Positions 12,401 to 43,492 of a DNA stretch of 64,000 nucleotides are shown here, one piece after another. Each line of letters starts with the position of its first letter. Positions within the stretch are counted from its first letter, which is position 1. Both the position numbers and the translations under genes were made by a program. Source of the DNA: Charina bottae (taxonomy: Eukaryota > Chordata > Lepidosauria > Squamata > Charinaidae); the NCBI GenBank assembly GCA_023362775.1, contig JALMGJ010000003.1:182563725-182627724 (forward strand), written 5' to 3'. Under the pieces are notes generated by a model. It was given only the letters and a program-made list of their open reading frames with translations, made no database searches and was not told where the DNA came from.

Positions 12401-15400
12401 TTATAGTTCTTCTATATCTTTATATTCCTAGATCCTTAATTCTATCAGGTGGGTAATCCAGATAAGCTGTAGTTCTTCTGTAGCAAAGGAAATGTATTTA
12501 TTCATGCTCACAAACATATTTCTTTAAATGCCCTGTTCCTAAAAAAAAAAAAAAAAAACCCTAGGATTTATCCCTGGTGGATCCCAGAACAAAAGAAGGA
12601 ATGGACAGGATGACTTTTGATCTGTGCCTTAGAAGTATTTTTGACATTCAAAACATGTATATGTACATGCAAATTTCTTATTTCTTAAGAAACAAAGTCA
12701 AATTTAAGAGTATTTGATTCGGTTGGAGTATAAAGAAGGGGGAAGTCAGAAATTAAATATTTACTTATAATATTTATAAGTTTTTTTACACATTTATAAA
12801 TAACAATATAGTAGAGATTTTGGCATTAATCTCAAAATGTTATACTTCTTTTTTATATCACAAAGACAACTCAATGTACTCTGTTTGGTATCTTTTATTG
12901 ATGTTAGATTGACCATTAATTGTGTAACTTCAGTAACTATCTGTCCATTTGTAGATAATATCTTTTCTGAAAATGTTCGTTTTAAATAAAAATTTTAAGA
13001 AGTATTTGACTTGAAAGTAACTGGAGGAGGAAGTTTTTAAAATATATGAAAATACATTAATAATTCCATTTTATTGATATCATGGAATTCTAAGATGTTG
13101 AAACTCAAATTATAGAAGTGTTAGTAGAAGCGATGGTTGAAGCCTATGTATTATCAGCTTAAATCTGGTTGCACTACTAGCTTCCCATGAGTATTACTGT
13201 AAACATTGTAGAACTTCAGAAAGATATAGCTGCTGTATATTTATTATTTCTTTTTTTGAGATGGTATGATACAAGGAAAGGGGTGTGGTGGCTCAGCGGG
13301 TAAGACGCCAGGCTTGTCGATCGGAAGATCGCAAGTTCGGAGGTTCGAATCCCTAGCCCTGCGCGCGGAGTGAGCTCCCGCACTCACCCCAGCTCTTGCC
13401 AACCTAGCAATTCGAAAGCATGCAAATGCAAGTAGATGAATAGGTACCACTGCGGTGGGATGGTAACAGCGTTCCACGCGCGTCATGCCGGCCACATGAC
13501 CGTGGAAGCATCTTCGGACAACGCTGGCTCTTCGGCTAAGAAACGGAGATGAGCACCGGCCCCTAGAGTCGGACACGACTGCACAAATGTGCGGGGGGAA
13601 CCTTTACCTTTACCTATGATACAAGGAATTTTCCAAATAGAAATGGACATTTCACTGAATGAAATCGATTACATTCTAAACCTTGCTACTTTGATCAACC
13701 ACCTATGACAAATAAATTACATACTTTGCAGAGAATGACAATATGCACAATAAAAATGAAAATATGAAACGTGGATTAGTTTCAGAATTAATCATACTCT
13801 GAACAAACTTTGTCAAATTAATGACAGTTAAATTCCTTTTATCTCAGTGGATTTATTTAAAGTATGACTAAATTTGAGGTATTTTTAAATAACAATACCA
13901 TCTGCAAATCAGTTTCATATATCTCTCTTGCCATACGTTAGCACTAAAAACTTGTTACCTGTATACATACCTTTACAATAACAGGAGGTAATAGTATGTA
14001 AGCTATATGGCATCACTACTATAGAGCAATAATTACCTTTTGGAGGTTGGGAAAAGAGTTTTTGATAAGCAGCAATTACATTTACAAGGACACTGCTTCT
14101 GTTTGTAGGAACTTGGGAGATCACTTTATCATGAAGCTGAAAAATTGAGAATGATCATTGTAAGATTGAAAATGTTTCCAGATTTTTTTTAGTACAATTC
14201 TATGCATGTTTAAAAGTAACTTAAGATGCTTTCAGTGAGGCTTACTGGTAAACTGCATCCAACTATTCTCTTAGATTTTAATCTACACAAACCTAGTATA
14301 TCCCAAGTCACACTCCCACCATATTGTACATTCCCTGACATCTTCTGAATTCCCATGAATGCCCCAGGAAAACAGTACTTGGATATGGCTTTTATCATCC
14401 AACAATACCACACAAATGTAGAAAGCACATTTGGAATTTCTTAAACGTTACAGCAGCCTTATATTTAACAGCATATTGGTCACCACAGATGACCAGAAAG
14501 TCCATGAAAGCAAGTGGGAGATGAGGATTCCACTCCTCCTGGTTAGCACTTCCTTGATGTCTATGCCAGCCACAGGAGTACAGATAATCTCCTTCTTCAC
14601 AATTAGCACAGAAGTCAAATCAACTGGTAAAGGGGAAATAAAGTGCTGTACTGTATCATTCTTCTGGCAGTAAATTTAATAGAAGTCTTATTTTTCTGTT
14701 TAACTAGTTTTAAATCAGGATAGGTTCATACATTGTGCTAAATTGTGGTTCACTGAGTAACAGAATATGAAGGACTGGGTTCATACAAGCAACAAACAGA
14801 CCATATTATGGTTTAGCATGGTGTGTGGACCAGGCCTCTGTATTTTCATGCTGGTTATAAAAACTGGAGGGGAACTCCTTCTCTGCAACTTGCATGGAAA
14901 CAAAACTTCTTTAAGTTAATCTCTTTCCAGAGTAATATTTTTTTCCTAGAATTATTTATCAGATTAACTAAAAAGCATAATATGTGCTAAAACATACTGA
15001 ATAAAATTCTTGCTTAATACATTCCTTATGGAATCAGACACTTAGCCAGGCACTCTTTACAAGAATCCCAGTACATTATAGAGAGTAGGAGATTCTGCTG
15101 TACTGTATTTTTTTGCTTTTCATGATGTTGAAGTTCACTCTTAGGTCCACTACAGAGGATACCCCATCTTAGACGATTGGACTATATTGTCTATATCAAT
15201 ATCTGTGTCAATATATTGTTAATCTGCAGCAAGAAACAACTTTCAGAATGGTTAAAGCTATACAGAGAAACTTTATGTAAACAACTTTAAACAGTTAAAA
15301 GCACTACACAAACACGGTGGCTGAGTTTTTGCTTATGGGAGAAAGCAGACTGGCTGGGAAAAACAGGTCCTGTAGCCCAAAGTATCTAGAGGATACCAAA

Positions 15401-15853
15401 TGGGCAAAACCTGGTGTTGACAATAAGCCACGAGGGTCAGGTATCTAATTCAGGGTAAAGCATCTTCCTAATACCCTAATGATTATCACCTATTATTATT
15501 CTCATTAGTATTAAAGTTACCCTGAAGTAAGCGATCCTGATCTGAACAGGCACCGCTGTATCCCCGCAGCGAGCAAAAACGCAAGCTACGCAATTTATGC
15601 TTCGTTGCAGCTGCTGGCTCAGTTGATTCGGGCGAACAGGGGCGCAGGCAACGCTGCGGGGAGGGCGGCAGTGGAGGCGTAGGAAGAAGGCACCCGTCTG
15701 CCCTTGCCCTGCTTATCGTATGTGACTCACCAATCTCATGGAGCGGGAAGGGACTGCTCGACCTCGGCCCCAAAGCGGCAGCTGAGCTCCGGGGACCCCA
15801 GTAGGGGTGCGCCGGCAACAACCGCGCGACAGCCAGAGGCAGCGATGAGCCAT
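3368..15853 (-). CDS. AFG3L2: AFG3L2, m-AAA protease subunit (5' six coding exons; 3' part outside window)
   Basis: AFG3L2 is the ATP-dependent zinc metalloprotease subunit of the m-AAA complex in the mitochondrial inner membrane, where it degrades misfolded membrane proteins and processes substrates alone or with paraplegin. Six exons read on the minus strand: 15853-15731, 14136-14037, 11808-11740, 8818-8703, 6659-6507 and 3442-3368. Their phases join exactly into 212 codons. Residues 1-41 are Arg-rich with no Asp or Glu, as in a matrix-targeting sequence. Residues about 111-123 are Gly/Ser-rich, 130-131 are a WW pair, and 148-166 are the first transmembrane segment. The motif [18 protein letters not shown] and the following [14 protein letters not shown] start the intermembrane-space domain. 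The AAA+ domain, second membrane helix and HEXXH site lie beyond base 1. The NNYLSKGV stretch favours AFG3L2 over AFG3L1. Compared from memory, without a search. Confidence 0.94.
4057..4110 (-). repeat. L2-like 3' tail fragment
   Basis: TTTATTTATAATTCAATTTA followed by a decayed 'atatcaccgctccatc...gggaccctg' block, the antisense form of the L2/SINE tail seen better at 5990-6060 and 10655-10735. Confidence 0.5.
4806..5040 (-). repeat. Old tRNA-derived (MIR-like) SINE
   Basis: On the minus strand it has a tRNA-like head (GTAGCAGTTAAAGTGTTGG, then GTTTTGATTCC as a box B relative) and a tail ending in a degenerate 'ggatataaa' LINE-like 3' end. It is the same overall type as the younger copies at 26650-26881 and 57990-58221. 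It lies in AFG3L2 intron 5. Confidence 0.55.
5536..5828 (+). mobile_element. GC-rich hAT MITE, copy 1
   Basis: A 293-base element with ends CATAGCTTTCCAAACTG and CAGTTTGGAAAGCACTG (imperfect inverted repeats) and an exact 8-bp target duplication, TCCTAGGG, at 5528-5535 and 5829-5836. The interior is extremely GC- and CpG-rich with repeated GGCGGCG/CCGCCGC runs and 'tgtcgcaacac' units. It has no coding capacity. The TSD length and end sequence indicate a hAT element. Confidence 0.9.
5925..5992. repeat. (ATATG)n microsatellite
   Basis: Imperfect pentamer repeat of the ATGAT type, directly before an antisense L2-like tail. Confidence 0.9.
5993..6360 (-). repeat. L2-clade LINE 3' fragment
   Basis: Antisense: the 3' tail (TTTATATCACCGCCCATCTC then ccggagggactctgggcagtttac) is followed by a 3' coding/UTR part with 'ggttttcaggttcttctgg' and 'gttccacagggcgggagct', typical of the L2-type LINE 3' end in reptiles. 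It lies in AFG3L2 intron 5. Confidence 0.65.
6507..6659 (-). CDS. AFG3L2: AFG3L2 coding exon 5 (first transmembrane segment)
   Basis: A 51-codon exon in phase 0 at both ends, with a TTTTAG acceptor and GTAAGT donor. It opens [14 protein letters not shown], continues with a hydrophobic stretch rich in Phe, Val, Leu and Tyr (the first inner-membrane helix), and closes [18 protein letters not shown] at the start of the intermembrane-space domain. The membrane segment differs more from human than its flanks, as is usual for such helices. Confidence 0.95.
7249..7414. repeat. Nested foldback repeat with poly-A and poly-T spacers
   Basis: GCTGCTGGGCGGGGCTGAGC (from 7249) pairs with its complement ending near 7389, and the block 7297-7322 pairs with 7387-7414. 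A degenerate direct copy of the first arm lies at 7321-7346. A poly-A run at 7281-7295 and a poly-T run at 7347-7358 sit between the arms. It may belong to the palindromic DNA element family at 7634-7799. Confidence 0.6.
7634..7799. mobile_element. Tc1/mariner-like MITE fragment (TAGTCCTC family)
   Basis: The right end reads ...TTGTTAAGTGAGGACTACCTG followed by TA, the inverse of the terminal repeat seen at 26620-26644. Interior words such as 'ggaccggaatt' and 'cgctaagtgatg' are shared with 25944-26060. The left end (GGGTCCTCAGCTAACAACCG) is a diverged terminal repeat. Confidence 0.6.
7803..8580 (-). repeat. L2-clade LINE relic (antisense)
   Basis: Words such as 'acaactgaaaagggttta' and 'aggagggggcatatcacc' match the same kind of antisense sequence at 18200-18930, where an RT motif is readable. 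No open frame survives. It lies in AFG3L2 intron 4 (between exons 5 and 4). Confidence 0.5.
8703..8818 (-). CDS. AFG3L2: AFG3L2 coding exon 4 (Gly-rich linker)
   Basis: The exon completes Asp98 and then gives 38 codons ending in phase 0. It encodes a Gly/Ser-rich run followed by [17 protein letters not shown], which matches the human GGKKDD.HWWSRFQK block. The donor reads AAG|GTTCCA, weak compared with the other exons, which mostly have GTAAGT-like or GTGAGT sites. The acceptor is TTATTATAG. Confidence 0.93.
8819..9990. other. AFG3L2 intron 3, nothing recognised
   Basis: AT-rich intronic DNA right of exon 4. No exon, RNA gene or clear repeat was recognised up to the Penelope-like palindrome. 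Confidence 0.5.
10041..10095 (-). ncRNA. Hammerhead-like motif, left arm
   Basis: Minus-strand copy of the motif described at 10291-10347: CTGAAGA is the complement of 10077-10083, with the same perfect 7-bp helix II, GAAAC and helix I sequences. It is the mirror of the right arm. Confidence 0.45.
10291..10347 (+). ncRNA. Hammerhead-ribozyme-like motif, right arm
   Basis: CUGAAGA (10301-10307) fits the core CUGANGA. Helix II is GCUCCUU (10309-10315) with AAGGAGC (10320-10326) around loop GGAU. GAAA (10327-10330) completes the core. Helix III would be only AC/GU (10330-10333), as in minimal types. Helix I pairs GA (10299-10300) with UC (10335-10336), then CUCA (10295-10298) with UGAG (10340-10343) across a three-base bulge, then UUU with AAA. 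One extra A (10308) between the core and helix II departs from the consensus. Predicted cleavage would follow U10334. Activity is untested. Confidence 0.5.
10501..10526. repeat. (GT)n microsatellite
   Basis: About twelve GT units. A short GACA repeat follows at 10618-10637. Confidence 0.95.
10655..10735 (+). repeat. L2-like / SINE 3' tail fragment
   Basis: GTAAACCGCCCAGAGTCCCT, then ggaggagggagatgggcggtgatagaa and an (AATA)n end. This is the sense form of the shared L2-type 3' tail seen antisense at 5993 and 22797. Confidence 0.7.
11740..11808 (-). CDS. AFG3L2: AFG3L2 coding exon 3
   Basis: A short 69-base exon: 2 bases completing Gly, 22 codons, and one base of the next codon. It reads [15 protein letters not shown] followed by DSNGEPK, matching the human FEKYFPNGKN region. 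The acceptor is TAATAG and the donor GTACCA. It encodes the lysine-rich matrix linker before the first membrane helix. Confidence 0.92.
11890..12355 (+). repeat. L2-clade LINE 3' end
   Basis: The 5' part translates to [19 protein letters not shown], the C-terminal region after the RT of L2-type LINEs. It continues through 'tctggaatgatatacc' and ends with 'aagctacccagagtcatcatgg' and an (AAATA)n tail. Frames are broken. It lies in AFG3L2 intron 2. Confidence 0.75.
12356..13264. other. AFG3L2 intron 2, nothing recognised
   Basis: AT-rich with a poly-A run at 12541-12558. No exon or repeat is recognised. The rest of the intron to exon 2 (13629-14036) and intron 1 (14137-15539) likewise show nothing I can name. 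Confidence 0.5.
13279..13614 (+). mobile_element. Sauria-type tRNA SINE (sense)
   Basis: A 336-base SINE flanked by an exact 14-bp duplication, TATGATACAAGGAA, at 13265-13278 and 13615-13628. The head has box A (TGGCTCAGCGGGTAAG) and box B (GGTTCGAATCC). The 3' part, with CTAGAGTCGGACACGACTGC, resembles the BovB 3' end, the hallmark of Sauria SINEs, and ends in CCTTTACCTTTACC-type repeats. It presumably moves with the BovB machinery present at 61487. It lies in AFG3L2 intron 2. Confidence 0.92.
14037..14136 (-). CDS. AFG3L2: AFG3L2 coding exon 2
   Basis: The acceptor TTTTTCAG precedes 14136 and the donor GTAATT begins at 14036. The exon holds 33 codons plus one base. It contains [17 protein letters not shown], corresponding to the human LTDIIAAYQRF..PPKG stretch just after the presequence. 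This block is the strongest single marker of AFG3L2 in the 5' half of the gene. Confidence 0.93.
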
Positions 15854-16090
15854 GGCCCCCCAAACAGGCCTAAAGGCCCCCCAAGCACCGCGCTGTCACG
15901 CCTCCTGGGGGAATCAACCACGCTCCTGGCGCCCAGCTTGCGTCATGGCGTCGGCGTCCTCCTCCCCTTCCCCATGCGCGCGCAGACTGTCTCCACGCCT
16001 GCGCGCTTTTCCTCGAGTGCTCTGCGTCTCCTTGCAGCCGACGAGCCGTTTCTTTTCTCTTGATTGCGGAAGCGTCGCTGTTTCCCAAGG
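15540..16090 (-). promoter_or_regulatory. CpG-rich promoter and first-exon region of AFG3L2
   Basis: This block is visibly GC- and CpG-dense, unlike the AT-rich DNA on both sides, and contains AFG3L2 coding exon 1. Upstream of the ATG, at about 15972-15986, is CCATGCGCGCGCAG, which resembles the NRF1 site typical of nuclear genes for mitochondrial proteins. The promoter role is inferred from position and composition. Confidence 0.65.
15731..15853 (-). CDS. AFG3L2: AFG3L2 coding exon 1 (start codon and mitochondrial presequence)
   Basis: The ATG is at 15853-15851 and opens MAHRC, the same first five residues as human AFG3L2. The exon is exactly 41 codons and ends at a GTGAGT donor (15730-15725), so the next exon starts in phase 0. 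The peptide has eight Arg and no acidic residue, which fits a matrix presequence. It lies in CpG-rich DNA, as expected for a housekeeping first exon. Exon 1 is the least conserved part of the family, so the start rests on the MAHRC match, the clean donor and the phase fit with exon 2. Confidence 0.88.
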
Positions 16091-16949
16091 CAGCAGTTTT
16101 CGAGCAACAGTGATTTCGTGCCTCTCCAGAAAGATCCTTACAAACACAAAGAGAGAAGATCAGTTAAATTACCGACAATAAGTTTGGAAAGATATAGGCT
16201 TATAATTTATTGCTTCATGCATAGAGTTTTGCAGAAGAGCATCTGTCTGTCAAAGATGACTCTTCAATTTTCATTTTCTATGCTCTTGCTTCAAGACCAT
16301 ATAATTATATAATTATAATCTAATTATCTAATTATAATTATATATGATATAATATATAATAATAATTTACAAAATAGTAATTCAGTTTGAACAGAGCAAG
16401 TCAAATATTGCTGGCTTGTTTTCTTTCAGAATTTTTAGACATACCTGATTATTGGAAGCTGGGCTACTAGACTCCAGTTTTTGAGGAATACAACAGGACT
16501 CGTACATAGGCAAGGTTACTTAAAAGGAAATCCCACAGTGATTAGTGGGATTTATTTTCAAGTAAGTACAAATGGAGGTGCTGCGATTATGTTAAATGAA
16601 CATAAACCCTGTTTTTCTGGTTAAATGATAACAATTATCCAGAGAAAAAAAACTTACATGGTTTCGGTTCTGCTCCCAAATCTGAAAGACTCTTTTCTAC
16701 ACTTCAATTTTATCATGGCAATGTAGGTGTAGGCTACTGAACCAGCTTGAACTGGAGCCTATAAGTGTGAGAATCTGTGAGTTCTAGGACATTTTGAGAA
16801 GCAGCGAGGGCATTAGTAGCAAAAAAGTTGTAGTATCTTGGCCTTTCTTCACAAGATTAGTTACACCACCAGTCTAGCCTCCCATCAGATAAGAAAATTA
16901 CAGCTTGGAAAGGATTTAACAGTGTGTTTCACTAAAGGTTTTATTATCT

Positions 16950-17101
16950 CTAAGGTGGAGGATATTGCTGGAGGTGTTTAAAAAAGACTGGATGGCCATT
17001 TGTCTGGATGCTATAATAGTAGATTCCAGCATAGGGCAGATAGGGGGGCTGGACTAGTTCTTCAGGTCTGCTCCAGCCTTTACATTATATAATTCTATGA
17101 A
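16950..17101 (+). repeat. CR1 LINE 3' end
   Basis: Contains 'agactggatggccatttgtc', 'ggggctggactagttc' and ends ATTCTATGAATT, matching the CR1 3' UTR with its ATTCTATGA-type terminal octamer. It is strongly 5' truncated, as CR1 copies usually are. Confidence 0.88.
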
Positions 17102-17379
17102 TTACAATTAAATGGAAACAATCCGTACTTAAGTTATTTATTATTTATCAAGCTTACATACTACTGAATTGTAATCAACTCATGGTGGTTTATAATAAAT
17201 AAAACCACGACTGTACATGAAAAATAAAAAATAAAACCTGTTGCTAATAATTAATACATAGACGTAAAAAATCTGGTTGCAGATGGTGCTCAATCGGTCC
17301 TCAAAGGCCCTCCAGAAGTCTATAGTTTTCCCTACCTTTTGGAAGGCCATCACTGAGAAGGCCAGCCCATCCGCTAGAG

Positions 17380-17778
17380 CAGGGGTCCCCAACCCCCGGG
17401 CCACGGACCGGTACCGGTCCATGGCCTGTTAGGAACCGGGCCTCACAGCAGGAGGTGAGCGGTGGGCGAGCGAGCGAAGCTTCATCTGTATTTACAGCTG
17501 CTCCCCATCGCTCGCATTACCGCCTGAGCTCAGCGGCGGCATTAGATTCTCATAGGAGCACGAACCCTACTGTAAACTGCGCATGCGAGGGATCTAGGTT
17601 GCCCGCTCCTTATGAGAAGTCAGAATCTGACACTTTTAGTCCGCGCGTGGCCCACCCATTATTTTATTTACCACTTCCGATGGTTTCATCCTGAAACCAT
17701 TCCCCCCCCCCCCCGGTCTGTGGAAAAATTGTCTTCCACGAAACCGGTCCCTGGTGCCAAAAAGGTTGGGGACCGCTG
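17380..17778 (+). mobile_element. hAT non-autonomous element, full copy
   Basis: A 399-base element beginning CAGGGGTCCCCAACCC and ending GGTTGGGGACCGCTG, with an exact 8-bp duplication, CGCTAGAG, at 17372-17379 and 17779-17786. Inner sequences near each end (ggaccggtaccggtcc, gaaaccggtccctggtgcc) and the ends themselves are typical of a widespread vertebrate hAT family also seen in mammals. A poly-C run is at 17700-17714. It lies between AFG3L2 and PRELID3A. Confidence 0.93.
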
Positions 17779-18199
17779 CGCTAGAGGAATGCTGTTCCAG
17801 AGTATGGAAGCAGTGATGGAAAAACTGTATTTTCTGGTTCCCTCTCCCTTCACTTCATGAAAATGGGAGATCAGAAGCAGCTTTTCCCAGTGGATCTTCT
17901 TGGATGGATCAACTCTATTTGGAGTAGGCAGTTTGAAGGTACCAAGACATGAAGGATTTTATAAGTTGAAACTAGCACTTTTAATTGCACCCAGAAAAAA
18001 AAAGGTAACTAATGCAGGGCCTGCAAAATTGGTATCATATGACCAAAACAACAAGTGCCAATCAGTACATGGGTCACTGTATTCTGAACTAATTATAGTA
18101 TCTAAGTGGTCTTCAAAAAGCAACCCCATGTAGAGTAATTTGCAGAAGTATAAACAAATGGCAGTAAGGTCATGATTCACTATTGACTGGTCTTCCTGC

Positions 18200-18930
18200 T
18201 CCAAGAAAGGCCATAACTAGGGCATGACATGGAGTTGGGTGAAGGCCCTTTAGACTGTTGCCTCCATCAGTCAATCTAGCAGTGACTGAATCCAAGAGGA
18301 CCCTGAGGTCACAAACCTATTCCCTTAGAAGCAGTACTACCCTTTCCCAAAGGTAACACTAGGCTGACTGAGAACTGAAATTCATCTTGTCAGAATTCGG
18401 TTTAAACTGTTTTGTCCCATCAAGACCCCAACAGCCTCCATAGACACTAGGACAAGATGTCAACAGCATCACTAGGTGGGGCCAGGGTGGCTAAATATGC
18501 TGAGCATCATTGGTATATTGATGGTAACACATCCTAAACAGCTAGATGACCTCTTCCAGCAGCTTCATCTAGTTTAAACAGAAAGGGGGAGAGGAACAAT
18601 AAAGGTAGAACCACACAAGAAAGTGGTTCCTTTGTCACTGACTAGAACCATCCACTGAGGTAAGAATGGAACTACAGTACTATAGAACAGCCTGCAATTC
18701 CCAACAATGCCTTCAATCACAAACTCCAGCAGGCAGTCTAGGAGGATATGATTGATGGTATCAAAAGCCACTGAGAGGTCTAATAAGTTCAGGAAGGGTA
18801 TATTGCCCCCATTGAGGTCCCAATAAAAGTAATGGACTAAAATGACCAATTGGGTTTATGTCCCATGTCCATGCCTGAACCCTAACTGAAAAGGGTCCAG
18901 AAAATGTGCTTCCTCTACAGCCCTACTTCA
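18200..18930 (-). repeat. L2-clade LINE with readable RT fragment
   Basis: On the minus strand, 18849-18574 is open and reads LLDLSVAFDTINHILLDCLL, the RT core region of L2-type LINEs (LLDLSAAFDT.NH), ending near PLPLSV. The rest is decayed. It has the same origin as the relic at 7803-8580. Confidence 0.75.
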
Positions 18931-20954
18931 CATTCAACAATTTTCTTAATAGTTAACTTCTTAACTTCATTAATGGGGTTTATTTCTAAAGTGTGGAACA
19001 ATGAGCTGCTGTTTTTTATTTCTGTAGATGTAGGCTGCACAAATCTTAATGAACACCACACTAGATGAAAACAAGGTTACTTTTTTAATCTCTTGCTTCC
19101 ATCTAGTGATCATCCTGATTTTTGAAGCTCAGATTTGGTAGCTTTATGTAGCTTAACGGACTGTACCTGCCAAATTCCCTCTGATACACAGCAATGGAAA
19201 AAACACAGGAGTTCTGTCCTTTACTGCACAGCCTTCAAAATAAGAACACAGCATAATTTAGCCATAAGCAACAGTGACAGATACTTATGTGACTGTATAA
19301 GCAACTGTTGAGTCTGTCTTCATGGAAAAAAATACTTCTATTGTTCAGGATGCCAATTGGTTTTAATATGAATGAATGCTGCTTCTATGGATGGGAGGCC
19401 TATATAACTGGACAAAATTTTGGAATCCCAGGATCCTCTGGACAAACTATTAGACTACAATGTGATGCTATCTTACTGTAGTATTCGTTACATAGTCAAG
19501 ATAGCTATCAGCAAGAAGTAAGAATACTCTAGAAAAGTTGATGGTTTTGCTTGCAGAATTTTACATTGCAGAAGTATAAAAACTGAATGGCAAACCCCTT
19601 AACTGCAGAACTGCTTTCACAAACAGTATTATCTTAGCATGACTCAAGCAAGAAAAATTAGACTGGAGCAATGCATGTAACACATGCTTGGTTCTCAATG
19701 GCTGGAAATACAGACTTCTGCCTGAAAGATATCCCTAATTATATTTCTTTCCTGTCTAATATTCAGCTGAATACAACTCTTTTTGATTGGGGAATATCTT
19801 GTATTCATAAAACTTTGTCTTGAATATGTAAATTTGGACTTCAGGCTATTTAGAAATTAAAAATATTAATTTTGTAGTTTTTAATACATTTTGAGTTGCA
19901 TTTATAGGATAACATACAGTCAGTGAAGTCCTAAATTTATTTGCTGGAAAGCAAGCTCCATTGGATTACATAGTAAGTTGTTCTTGATCCGAAGTGGAGA
20001 ACTATAGCCGTCCAGGTCAGGGAAGGACAATCTAGCGTCCTTCAGATTTCTGAAGTTCAGTTCTATCAACCTTGGCCAGCGTGGCACTTACCAGGTAGAG
20101 TGTGAATTATAGTCCTTCTGGAAAGCCAAAGTGTTTTCCATCCTGCTCTGAATTTCTGAGTATATTTACTCCTGTCAAGTTGCAGAAAATACAAAGTAGT
20201 ATCATTTCTCAGCTTTGGGGCTAAGATAAAGTATATTATTTTAACACTTCACTCGAACAGTTTAGTGGCTGCCAAGAGCTCCAGTGCACAATACAAGAGG
20301 ATGGGGCAGTGGTGGTAATTATTTTAGTGGAAGTTGAAGGACACTTTTCTCCCAAGGCAGCTGGTTTGTTTAGATGCACTGGAAGACACTATTCTAAAGC
20401 CAGTATTAACTGAGATCAATTGCCATGGCTCAAGTTTTATTTGTTAATTTCTGAATGAATGCATGAACTACGGCAGCATCTTTCTGGGCTGGTCTTGTTG
20501 CTGTTGTATTTTGCCAACTTCCAGTTGCAGTGTACCAACAAAATAAGACGTGATCCTATCTTATCCTTCCTTGACCAATCATGAGGACATTTTGGTCACA
20601 TTTCTCTGTTTTTTGCTTTCCTGAGAAAGCAAAATGTGTTCATACCTGTTACAATAATTTGAAGAAAGTGATCTGATAGGCTAACACATTTTAGACTGCA
20701 AACCTATAGTTATTTGGGAATAACTCTGAGGAACCCAATGAAATTTGCTTTGAGTAAACTGGCATAGGAGAGAGGCATCTGACAAATTACATCAAGAAAA
20801 TATTTTTTGAAAGATTAAACAAACACACAGTTCTATAGGAGTGCTTCCCAAACTTATTCATATGCTGTGGCCACACAACATGCTAACCCAGTTGGCTGAA
20901 CTAAACCAGATGCCTGGGGTTGCACTACATTGATATATTAAGGGTTGGGTTTTT
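18931..20954. other. Intergenic, nothing recognised
   Basis: AT-rich DNA between AFG3L2 and PRELID3A. No exon, RNA gene or named repeat was recognised. Confidence 0.45.
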
Positions 20955-21427
20955 TTAATCCTTTCAATCGGGTCCGATTCTTGGAGACTGCCTGGACTCA
21001 AGTCCTTGCAGTTTTCTTGGCAAGGTTTTTTGTAACTGGTTTGCCATTGGCTTCTTCCTAGGGCTGAGAGGGAATGACTAGCCCACAGCTTTCCAAACTG
21101 TGTGTCGCAACACTTTAGTGTGTCGCAACACACAGTCTGGTGTGTCGCCACACAACCCGGAAGAGGCAGCGGGGGCGTGCATGGCGGCAGTGGCGCGCCA
21201 TCAGCGCTTCCGCGTTTTAGTGGAGGCGCTGCCGTGCACACCCCCACCCCCGTGCGCCCCGCCGCCGTGCATGCCCCCGCCCTCCGCTGCCACTGTTGGT
21301 GTGTCGCCAATGGCGGCACTTTAGAAAGCACTGGACTAGCCCAAGGTCACCCAGCTGGCTTTGTGCCCAAGGCAGGACTAGAATTCAGGTCTCCAGGTTT
21401 CTAGCCTGATGTCTTAACCACTACACC
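20955..21427 (-). mobile_element. tRNA-derived SINE, split by a hAT MITE
   Basis: Minus-strand SINE. The head (GAGAGCCAGTTTGGTGTAGT, box A region, then gaattctagtcctgcctt as box B relative) is at 21427-21342. The tail (gccattggcttcttcct..., gccaagaaaactgcaagg) is at 21083-20955. The two halves are separated by the 250-base MITE at 21084-21333 and its 8-bp duplication, so the SINE is the older insertion. Confidence 0.8.
21084..21333 (+). mobile_element. GC-rich hAT MITE, copy 2
   Basis: 250 bases, CACAGCTTTCCAAACTG ... CTTTAGAAAGCACTG, with an exact 8-bp duplication, GACTAGCC, at 21076-21083 and 21334-21341. It has the same family features as 5536-5828: 'gtgtgtcgcaacac' repeats and a CpG-rich core. 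It is nested in a SINE. Confidence 0.92.
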
Positions 21428-22189
21428 AAACTGGCTCTCCATATATTAAGTAACAGCCAAATTTGCACAACACTGGTGAGTCAACTATATTTTAATCTAC
21501 CATGTAAGGTGAACATGGGAATAGAATAGGGCTATAACGTTATGTCTGAGTTCCTCTTTCTGTTTTAATTAAAATTAGTGATCCAGTACGGTGGATCATT
21601 AAATTTGGTGGATTTAGCAGCGCATATATTAAAATAAGAATGTTTTCCTTTAAAGTAAAGCGCTGTCTACTCAGAAGTAAGTCTCACTGATTTCAGTAGG
21701 ATTTGTCCCCAGTAAATGGGTGCAGGATTGATTCTTCCATCAAATAAAAAAAATCGAGCCAAACCGAGATGCATTATTCTGCTTTCGGGTCAGGCTAAAC
21801 CCGATCAAGGAAACATTTAAAGCCTTCCCCACGCAGTCACGCAATGAAAACCGCAAGATACAAGTACATAGGAGAGAAAACCACCCGCTCACAGAGTTGG
21901 GGGCGTGGCTTAATAGCGTAGCAATGACAGCGCAAGCACACGACGACCGACAAGGTGAACTCCGTGTCTCCGGCTCAAGGGCGCTGCTGTCTTTACTGCG
22001 CGGGCGGCCTTCTTCCCGGCTGCAAGAGCTGAGAGCGGTTGACCCAGGAGGTCGTCCCTGCCCTGCCTTGGTGACGCAGATGCTGACGTCTCCGGTCACA
22101 TTCTTATCCTCGTTTCGCGGGAAGCTCCACCTTTTCCTTCTGGGCCGAGAAGCCGGTGCCTTCTGCCGAGCCGCCATCGCCGCCGCAGG

Positions 22190-43492
<21,303 letters not shown>

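Noticed and set aside
13274..13340. tRNA gene
   Set aside because: Box A and box B are those of a SINE head flanked by a 14-bp duplication, and the rest of the SINE follows directly; no separate cloverleaf gene.
15486..15863. Long minus-strand frame over AFG3L2 exon 1 in another phase
   Set aside because: The true exon 1 starts at the ATG at 15853 in a different frame with MAHRC and a phase-matched donor. The longer frame is carried by CpG-rich sequence.
17455..17860. Overlapping open frames at 17455-17860
   Set aside because: They lie in a hAT element with perfect 8-bp duplications and have no domain-like content; they are chance frames.
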